Part shown: piece after piece, positions 22,171 to 30,365 of the stretch
Numbering within the stretch: the stretch's first letter is position 1
Layout: each line of letters starts with the position of its first letter
Source: Smittium mucronatum
Lineage: Eukaryota > Kickxellomycota > Harpellomycetes > Harpellales > Legeriomycetaceae
DNA length: 30,365 bases
Assembly: GCA_001953115.1 (NCBI GenBank)
Contig: LSSL01001119.1
Span: 6,087-36,451, forward strand
Direction of reading: 5' to 3'
Position numbers and translations under genes: made by a program
The notes under the pieces: generated by a model
What the model saw: the letters and a program-made list of their open reading frames with translations, nothing else
What the model was told of the DNA's origin: nothing
Databases searched by the model: none

Positions 22171-22710
22171 TGCAAAGGGTGGAATTCCTTGCCATGGTTT
22201 AGGAATAATAGAGGTACACTTTTCGAAGTAACGATGTTAAAATTAACACACAGAATTGTACTATTATTGGTTGGGAGTAGTGGGGACAGCACATAGAGAT
22301 TCGGAGGACAGTGATTACAAAGGAAGACCATCTCGATACAGGAAGAACCGAGCCGCATAGCATGCATATGGACATTTTCTGTGCACAAGTCCAGCGTTCG
22401 ACAACCAGACTGATCTCAGTTTCTAACATCTTACTGTATTAAGACCAAGCTGACTATTCCCAAATACTGGATAATGGCCTATTTTAATTAATTCTGTCAG
22501 AAGTAGGCTACGATTAGAAGCTCAATAGCTTCAATTAACTACTTACCTCTGAAAAAGAGCTTAATTAATGACGGCACCTAACCTCAGCTATCTGGCCTAC
22601 ATAAAGCGATGCCAGGATACGTCTTTCAGTTGTTAGATTGACTCTTTTTCCGTAGGTACGTTGCCGGCAGTCCGGCAGAGGAGATTTTCGTGATTAGGAT
22701 AGGTTAAAAT
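22171..22710 (+). mobile_element. SINE-like structured retroposon, copy 2
   Basis: Collinear with copy 1 along its GC-richer body. Shared blocks include CTTTTCGAAGTA (about 22219), GGTTGGGAGTAGTGG (about 22268), GACCATCTCGA (about 22326), CTCAATAGCTTCAATTAACT (about 22521) and TTTTTCCGTAGGTACG (about 22645). The best part is roughly 80% identical by eye. It has one unit of the 43-bp block duplicated in copy 1. Stem-loops GAAGC-6-GCTTC (22517-22532), GCCTATTT/AAGTAGGC (22477-22508) and GCCGG-CAGT-CCGGC (22663-22676) are kept. The AT-rich tail of copy 1 is not recognisable after about 22700 and no flanking duplication is visible, so this is an older or truncated copy. Its 5' boundary is approximate. 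Confidence 0.8.
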
Positions 22711-23161
22711 GTATTTATAGGTCGATTTGTGAGAATTTGTATCAAATTGTATAAAAATCAATCCAATTGAGTAAATCTCGATCAAATCGTGTTTAATTGT
22801 ATCAACTTGCAATAAATTTTTCAAACTGTGGTATTTCCCAATAAAAATTTGTCAGTTTGAAAAAAATTAAAGACATAGGCGATTGTTTATCACAAAAATA
22901 AAAATGAATACAACAGCTTAAAATTTTTCATTTTCAATAGCCCATCTAATTTTTTTTCAAGATTTTTAATAATAATTACTAAATTTTATACCAATAAAAG
23001 AAAAAACACCTTTTAGCCTAGAAGACAATTTTATGAACTTTGTACTTTTTTTGAAAAAATTAAAGGAAAAATTTTAATTTTAAATTTTAAATAATGAGTT
23101 CACTATAAAATCCCCTAGTCATAAATAAATGGGTCAATTCGGATTATTCAGCTTACTCGTA
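22711..23161. other. AT-rich DNA with degenerate short repeats
   Basis: 22725-22830 repeats loose variants of ATCAAATTGT, for example TTTGTATCAAATTG and AATTGTATCAACTTG, directly after the body of SINE-like copy 2. The remainder shows nothing recognisable. Confidence 0.4.
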
Positions 23162-23913
23162 ATATTTAAAATTTTGGAAGATCGATATTCAAAGAACTTA
23201 ATAAACTATAAGCCTTCGGTATAATATTGCATAAATTATAACGACTTTAAATGTTCTGAGATGTTAAAGCTATGGGAATTTTATGATGTATAAAATCTAA
23301 CTTATTTGAAGGGTTTAAATTCAGATAAATTTATTAGAACGGGGAATAAAGGTATAAAATGCGAAATTCTGAAACTTAAAAATATTGAAAATAAATCTGG
23401 TAATATTAACAGCATTTTAAGAAATAATATGATGATATTTGAAGTTGATAAAATACATAGAGTAATCAGAAACTAATCAAAAAAGGTGAAAACGGTCAAA
23501 AAAACACCTCTAGATGATTTCACTAATATGTGTGAGTTTTTAAAATCGGATTATTCTTCTGGAGAACCCTACGTGGCAACTTATTTATCCGATATACGTG
23601 ATTTGATGGTTTTTTTTACCTTAAAAAACTCAGCAAAAATGCTTTCAGAGGCTGAAAATATGCACATGTATTCAACAAATAAGTTGATTGATGGAAAATA
23701 CCCTGTTATAATCTCTGGTATTTCAGATAATAAACAATTTTTTTCTATTCGACATCAATAGCAGTAGTAAACAGGGAAAATGAAGATTATTATTCCTTTA
23801 TATTGAGCACTCTTGAAATTGAGATTAAGAAAGTTGGACTAATCTAGAATATAGGAACAATTATTTCAGATTCATCTCAGAAAATTTCAAATGTGGTTAT
23901 AAAAATTCAATAG
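23162..23913 (+). pseudogene. Mutator-like (MULE) transposase pseudogene
   Basis: One plus-strand register is coding-like from 23162 to about 23742, with in-frame stops at 23222, 23291 and 23474. It ends in MHMYSTNKLIDGKYPVIISG followed by ISDNKQFF, which matches the MULE DDE core pattern h-D-x-T-Y-K-x-N…P-L-h-h-x-G-h-x-D…F. A frameshift in the T-rich run at about 23735-23745 moves to a register reading TSIAVVNRENEDYYSFILST, as in the next MULE segment. A TAG lies at 23845, then TIISDSSQKISNVV, the block with the second catalytic Asp. The first catalytic Asp is Tyr here. The region before 23400, with scattered Cys, may be the remnant of a zinc-finger N-terminus. At least four stops and a frameshift make it non-functional. 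No terminal inverted repeats were found. Confidence 0.65.
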
Positions 23914-26900
23914 AGAAATTACCGTAATAAAGTACGTTTAACGAATTAAATATTCGAAATAAGTAATATTTTCGAGTTTCTTTGAATTTATTGGTCTAAA
24001 AAATTATTTTATCAACTTAATTCGTTACTTTAGATTAATTAAACAAATTCATATTTTCTTTATTAGTTTTTATTTCAATTTGTGAAAAACTGAGCATTAA
24101 AATCAAAAAAATTCTTCCGTTATTTCCCCATGGCTTTTATTAAAAATCTAAGCTTTATGAAAAAACTCAGTTTTTATGAAATAACACACATTTTATGAAA
24201 TTGATGCTTATTTTCGAATTAAAATAGAAAAAGATATTTAATTAGTCAAAATCTTTTCAATTCAGCCAATAAAAAAATATAAAAGCCAATAAGCATAAAT
24301 TATCCGAATAAAATTATCATTTTTTAGCCCTTTAGCGGCCAGACTGCTTAATTGTGTATCTATTATTATCTAAAGTTTGCCCTGCTTTGGTTTCCTTTTA
24401 ATAAAAAGCTAAATTCTATTAGATACTTGATTTTAATCTAAGAATTTTGTTTTTGGATTCGTCTATTCAAAGTATAATGAGAATTTTAAATAAAATACTA
24501 GTGGGAAATCAACAAAAGAAAATTTTATTGGGAAAAAGTCGGACGAAATTACTTGTGGGTCAATTGGAAGTAGCCTTTGTACCATTTAGTCTTCAATTCA
24601 GAGTACAAATTTGCAATTGGCTAATTTTTATTAAAATATTTTAGGACTATCAGCTCAAAAATGAATCTTTTTTCTTGCTCAATTAAAAAAAATAATAGAA
24701 ATAATTCTTCATAATTAGTTTAATTCATAAAATATTCTAATGGAGAATGAAGATGAAATAACTAGAAGCTCTAAGCATCTTATGACCCTCAAAGGGCTAA
24801 ATATAGAAAAATCTAAAAAGCTAAATAGCGAAGTCTACATAAACAGATTAAAAAAATTTAGGGTTTAAAAAAACATAAACTTGCTAGCATATGCATTCCA
24901 TTGGATATTTTAAGTACCAAAGAATGATAATCCACAAAAAAATGCGGGCTACTAATCAGCAAGTATTTAGATAAAAAGAACTACGTATAAAAACGACTAT
25001 ATCTTATTTCTAAAATTACCAGTCATAAATAGTTTAAAAATACTAATAATATTTTCTTTATTTAATTTCTATCAAATTCCTTAATACATGTAGTTATATC
25101 AAAATAACTCCTTCAATTATTTAAAAAGTGAACATTTTTCAAATTAATTTTTCCATAAGCTTTATATCCATTCTTTTATGTCATTACTGTATTTGAAAAC
25201 TTCAAACCCCACATTTAATACAAAAGCGTTCTTTTGATTTTATGGACCAGTTTATTTATTAATTTGTCTTCATTTATTTAATTGATCAAAAATACAATTT
25301 GATCCCCCGCGTATTTAAATTTAACTAGAAAATATTCTTTATTCCGAATACTTAGTTCTTTAAATGTTCTTTATTACGATAATCTACTAATGTAAAACTA
25401 AAATAGTATATTTTTGATTCCACATATCCAAAAATATAGTGAAACCCCTAAAAGGAATCAGATCTTTATTCAAAAATAAATTTTACAATGGTTTTAAAAA
25501 AAATAAAACTTTCACCAAATATTGAAATTTTTAAATGATCAAAGCAAATTTTGTCAAAAAATGTATGAATTTCAGCGAGCTAATTAACGTAATAAAAAAA
25601 TTATATAACTTTTATTTCCAGAAAAATTACAGCTGCTATGAGGGATATAGCATCTTTTTCACTTCAATTAACAGCTGCTTGGAAATTTTCATTAGGAAGT
25701 TGAAAGATAGGTATACAAAATGGAAAAACTAAACACACTGGATTTTTGAGTATAAGTGACTATTTTCAGGATTATAATAGTTTTAAAAAGCCGTAAACTT
25801 CAAAAATATTGTACAAAGAAGTAATTAAAACTAAAAAAAAAAACAGCCATATATTTTTCTCTTATTTTTAAAAATGGGGAAATTGATGTCTATTTGATTC
25901 AAGAAGAAAAATGGATCTTATAAAAAAATAAATATTAATTTTATCTTTTGAAATGCTAGACTGGGAAAGATTTGACACCATTGCTAAAAATTTTGAATAT
26001 TAAATTTTTTTTCACGTATGCTCTTGGATTTTCATCTGGAAAGACATATACTGTTCATGCGAGCAATTCTTGAAAATAAAGAAATGCATACGTATATCTC
26101 ATTTCTAGAAATGAAAAAAATTCTAGTTATATTGGATATAATCTTAAATTCAAGAAATTTAAAAGGTTTTAAGGCCATAAAAAGTTTAAAAAAACACCAT
26201 TTTTCAAATATTTTAAAGAAAATTTAGTTTATTATTATTTTAGATTACCTAAACATATTTAAAATTTTAAATAAAACTAAGAAATTTATACCATAATGAT
26301 CAATTTCTTAGTTCTACTGACTCCCATCTTCTTATTAAGTTTTTAAATTGTTTTTTATATATTTATTCGGATAAAAATATAGCTCAGTCGCCATAAGGTG
26401 GGTTCCCACTATATATAATTCTACTTTCTAGCATATAAAATTATCATTTGTTGTTTAATTATTGAAATTTAAGAAAACTTCTTCAAATAAGATAAAGGAA
26501 ATTCAATTGTCATTTATAGAGTTTTTAAGAATATTATTACCCTATACCATCACCCAGAGGCTGTCGGAAAATTCCCGTCAAAAAATATAGCCTTTTATCC
26601 TTAATTTGTATTACACATTAATTATTTGGTATTTGGACTTTTTCTTGTCGATATACCGCCGATTTGGATTCCATATTCACTTTACGATGGAATATTTGGA
26701 ATCTATCTTTTACAAAAATGGAATGCTTATTTTTTTTTAAAATAGTTCTAAATTTTAAATATAAAGAAATTTCTCTTAGTAAATAATGAATACCTCTTAT
26801 GAAACTCTTAGATCTTAATATTTTTCTACTTAATAAAAATTTATCTTTCTATAAAAACTTTTCTTTGGCACATTTAAATTATTACATAATTTTTTATTAA

Positions 26901-27029
26901 AAAAAATCGATTATTTTTAAATATATATTCATTCCTTTTTATTGGTCTGATAGTGTTTAGGGTGCATTTTTAAAACATCAAATTTGGAATATTTTTATTA
27001 GTTGAAACTACAATTTGACCGAAAATTGG
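23914..27029. other. AT-rich intergenic DNA with unassigned short frames
   Basis: No recognised gene. Plus-strand frames at 24447-24644, 25535-25732 and 26018-26227 (65-69 codons) show no motif. A C-terminal MULE part could be hidden in 23914-24700 but I could not align one. GTGGGTTCCCAC at about 26398-26409 is a small palindrome next to AGCTCAGTCG, which superficially resembles a tRNA but does not fold as one. Confidence 0.5.
24740..24868 (+). CDS. small hypothetical ORF (42 codons)
   Basis: An ATG-started frame with unusually polar, protein-like composition for this DNA (MENEDEITRSSKHL … KKLNSEVYINRLKKFRV). The same register stays coding-like for another ~15 codons after its stop, so it is more likely the remnant of a larger gene than an independent small protein. 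No similarity recognised. Confidence 0.2.
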   Translation: MENEDEITRSSKHLMTLKGLNIEKSKKLNSEVYINRLKKFRV

Positions 27030-27056
27030 CTGATTTGACTGATTTTGACTGATTTT
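27030..27056. repeat. short tandem repeat GACTGATTTT
   Basis: Two exact 10-bp units preceded by a partial one, and further loose matches (e.g. GACTGATTTTT near 27087). It lies just upstream of the fragment matching the SINE-like 3' tail. Confidence 0.6.
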
Positions 27057-27115
27057 GTCTTAATTTGATACATTTTTAAACAAACTGACTGATTTTTATC
27101 AGCTAAATATTAAGT

Positions 27116-27197
27116 TAATAGTCTTTTCTATTACCTTTTTCTATTTTTTCTATATCTTTCAATGGCTTTATCTTACAATATAATTTAGAGATATAAA
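27116..27197 (+). repeat. fragment matching the 3' tail of the SINE-like element
   Basis: TAATAGTCTTTTCTAT (27116-27131) is identical to 6290-6305 in the tail of copy 1, and ATCTTACAATATAATT (27170-27185) matches ATCTTACAATAAAATT there at 15 of 16 bases, in the same order and at similar spacing. The body of the element is absent, as in a 5'-truncated retroposon copy. AT-rich background weakens the evidence, but two ordered matches are hard to get by chance. Confidence 0.55.
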
Positions 27198-30100
27198 AAA
27201 AGGAATGGGGTCTTGAAAAGAGTCTCTTTTATTTCAGATTCTAAATGAAGAAAGGATTTTTTTCTAATCACTTTATCTATCCAATTCACAAGTTAATTTT
27301 ATCCAATTAATTTTTTAGATTATACATATTCGCTTCTATTGAAAAAAATAAAAATGTCTGTTAATTTTTTTAATTTCATAATTAGAAAGTGACGTTTAAT
27401 TCAACTCTTTTTTTTAATAAGTAATAAATTATTTTGAAACAAAAAAAACTTTAGTAGAAATAAAAATATAGTTCTAACTCAAATTAACCTCTTCAGGGCA
27501 GATGATACAAAAAACGGCATTCGCTTTTCATTCAATGTTAACATTGGAATAATGATAATTTTATGTTATTGGATAAATTGATAATTTAGACCAATTTATA
27601 CCTTTAACAAACTAAAATAGTGTTAAAATAATGATTTGGGTCATAAAAAGGTTATTTTTTTTCACGCAGAATTTATACTGCAAAGTTTTAAAGAGAATAT
27701 TTATAGCTTAGGTTTCAAAAAATTATTATATTATGCTTTTGAGCTTTAAATTCGATTTAACAAATGAAAAATTTATAAATTCTAGATATTTGGGTTTATT
27801 TAAATTTAATTTTTTATATTAAGAAGTAAAAATTTGTAAATTGAAAACTTGAGATAAATTACTTATGATATAGGATTTTATGGCATAAAATTATCCAATT
27901 TAAAAAGATTAAATCTTTTAAATGCGAAATTTAACAGAAGTCGATTTAGGACAGAATATTTAAAAATATTGAATCAAATAGTTATTATAATTATCTATAT
28001 AAAAAATCATTACTTATTTAAAAAATTCTAATAATGATTAAATCATCCAGTAAATAGCTATAGATTTATTTTTAATTTCACCAATAAAAACTATAAAATA
28101 ATACTTGAATATGATTTTTTAGTAAATTTTTAATCCTTTATAGTGATATACATATTTAAATCACCATTACGGATTATGAATTCGATGCGATGAGTTTTAG
28201 ACAATAATTTCATTAAATCTACTATGAAAATATTACTTTATTCACTAAAAATCACCTTAAAGAAAAATTTAATAAAAAAACAAAAATTAAAATTAACACA
28301 TCTTTTAGGAAATGTCTCGATTTTTTTAAAGATATTTTATCGTTGGTTTATTGAAAAAATGTGAATTTAGTTTCATAATATAAAAAAAGTCTTCCCTATG
28401 GCTAGGAGAGTTGTAATCGAATACATTATCTCAAATATATTTAGCAAATATAATTTTATAATACTTTTACTCTTACTCTCTTGTAAAAAATATGATTATA
28501 TGACACTACATAAAAAACCTTTATGTTTATAAAAATTTTAATATTCCGTAAAACTGTAGATTCGCAATATTTTTTTAAATAATCGGACCGAATAATTTTC
28601 ATTTTTGAATAAAAATTAACCTGAATAAAACTTTAATGTATTTATTTTTCCTGCGAGATTGGTTGCCCTATATTTAAAAACGCTTAAAATGATATTTATA
28701 GGAGAAGATTTCTAACACTGTTTTCTTAGTAAATCTTTTAAATTACACCGAAATGGCTGCCAAAATATATTCCTTGATGATTCTATAAGAAAATGATCAC
28801 AAAAAATAATTACTAGAAATTTTCATGTAGGGTTTTTTTGTCTTTGAACAAAGAAATCTACTGCTTTTAAAATGAGGATCCGATTGATCTAAAGAAAAAA
28901 AAATATAAAATAGGATGTTTGTATAACCTAGTATTATATATAGATATTCAAAAACCTATACAGTGTATTGTGTGCGATTATCCAAAAAAAATTATATTAT
29001 CTTCTACTAATATTTCCACCAGGATTTTTCCTTAGAAAAAAGCTCATTTTCTATACCTTTTTATTTTATCATAATTGAATGAACTCAAACTGATATCATT
29101 AGGTCTCAAAAAATTAATTGAATTTAATGACTCTCATGAAATTTTTGATATCAAAATTACTATTCAATTTGTATAATCATGATTTCTGCTCGTTATTCAA
29201 CATTATGTGATCCAAATAATTCTGAAATATCACTTTTGGCGTTAGCAGTTTCCCAAAGTTTGATAATTGTGATGTAATTGCGTAACGGTATATATTTTCA
29301 ATATATCTTTTTGCAACACATACTCTGAATACACTTTTTCTTTTGATCTAATTCTTAAAATTTCAAGGCAGCCTGAGTGAAAATTACTTGTTCACATTTC
29401 AATCCTGAGTTTTCTCACAAAAGCTAATTATGTTTAAATATTTTTTCAGATTTAAATAACTCACCAAAGCTTCTGCGGATAAATGAAAAATATTTATACC
29501 AAATCAAAGCCCTTTTGTTCAACCGAAGATTTTTAATTGGGAATTTATTTTTCTGTCGATCTATCTAGACGAGTCAAACTTCAAACGCATTTTTTTCAAA
29601 AAATTTTGATCAAAGTTTGGAAGTAATCAAACTATAGAGTAATTTTCTATAAAATTTTTTTACCGGAACTATAGAGATATGATGCATAAAAATCATTTCA
29701 GACTATCTGTAAAACTCACATTCAGCTTTCCAATAGTATAATAATTCCCTCAACCTGCTATTAACAACTAAAGCTATATAATTTCCTATCTATCTGTATT
29801 TTTAGATTTAAACAGAATATACTTAACCATGCATTAATATATGTGTATTTTAATAGTTTTATTTTTTTCAAAATCAAAAAAATATTCTGCAGTCTGTTTT
29901 TTTTTATTTTATTCAAAGCAAAAACAGAAGTATCCACAATTACCGATGTGGATGGCATGATTTTAGTAAAAATTTCTAATTTTTTTTTGAAATTATTCGA
30001 ATTAAACAATAAAATAAAGTTATTTATAATCATTTAAATTTTATAATATAAAATTTAAGTATTTAGTTTTCGGAAAAATAACCAATTTTTTGATAGGCTT

Positions 30101-30365
30101 CATAATATTTTTAGAATTTTTTTATAAAATTTATTGAATTTATTTGCTTGATGTTGATTTGTGTGTGTAAAGGCATATTTAGTTATATAATTTTGTAACT
30201 GCTATCATTTTTTCATCGATTTAAAATGTAAGGAATTATATTGAGTATTTCATCCTTCATAAAGCGATTTCAATTCTAAATTATTAAAAAAATGCTATTA
30301 CTAAGGATAAAAATCATATATAATGGTATAAAATAATTTTATAGCAAAAATTTCTGCCAAATTAT
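27198..30365. other. gene-free AT-rich intergenic DNA
   Basis: No supported gene. A 42-codon plus-strand frame ending at 29277 (…SARYSTLCDPNNSEISLLAL…) is more protein-like than its surroundings but unrecognised. Paired open frames at 29761-30037 on both strands are typical of stop-poor AT-rich DNA. Confidence 0.55.

Noticed and set aside
22158..22429. Two minus-strand 76-codon frames inside SINE-like copy 2
   Set aside because: They overlap each other in different registers and are not kept in copy 1.
26365..26412. tRNA-like sequence (AGCTCAGTCG then GGGTTCCCAC)
   Set aside because: It has a D-arm-like and a T-arm-like motif but they are only about 20 bases apart, with no anticodon arm and no acceptor stem.
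29149..29277. 42-codon plus-strand frame with protein-like composition
   Set aside because: No homology, no splice context and no support beyond composition.
29761..30037. Overlapping sense and antisense frames of 90 and 64 codons
   Set aside because: Ile/Leu/Phe/Lys/Asn-rich translations typical of random AT-rich DNA with few stops by chance.

Overview
The window is a piece of nuclear DNA from a very AT-rich eukaryote. By eye, G+C is under 20% in the intergenic parts and nearer one third in the coding parts. Evidence for a eukaryotic nucleus: GT..AG introns with good donor sites, remnants of a non-LTR retrotransposon, a Mutator-like (MULE) transposase, a SINE-like retroposon with a perfect target-site duplication, and long gene-free stretches. 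The taxon cannot be fixed from this sequence. Spliced genes in a gene-poor, extremely AT-rich genome would fit an early-diverging fungus, a parasitic protist or a reduced parasitic animal. I saw no rRNA, convincing tRNA, CRISPR array or bacterial operon.

Layout. 1-152 is a pure AATAT pentanucleotide array. 153-14260 is mostly gene-free AT-rich DNA. It is broken by a 662-bp SINE-like element (5718-6379, flanked by a 17-bp duplication), two small inverted repeats, a decayed reading frame near 11.8-12.0 kb and a slightly GC-richer island near 12.4-12.6 kb. 14312-15718 (minus) is the 5'-truncated end of a LINE-type retrotransposon, recognised by its C-terminal CCHC zinc knuckle and interrupted by a 743-bp assembly gap. 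Five phased A-tracts lie just past its 3' end.

15769-21587 (minus) is the only convincing intact gene. Splicing five exons with phase-1 introns gives one open frame of about 1,774 codons. The product has roughly 1,140 residues of Ser/Asn-rich, probably disordered protein, then a CENP-B/Tc5-like helix-turn-helix region and a pogo/Tigger/Jerky-type DDE_1 transposase core. All three catalytic carboxylate positions appear changed, yet the frame is open throughout, while the LINE and MULE nearby carry stops and frameshifts. This looks like a transposase captured for a DNA-binding host role.

21722-22170 (plus) is a divergent, coding-like but broken reading frame with hydrophobic segments. A second, older copy of the SINE-like element (22171-22710) sits at its end. 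23162-23913 (plus) is a MULE pseudogene. The rest, to 30365, is AT-rich DNA with a fragment matching the element's 3' tail at 27116-27197.

The two results I rate highest are the catalytically altered transposase fusion gene and the structured SINE-like family. The element copies share several stem-loops, two of which keep pairing despite base changes.
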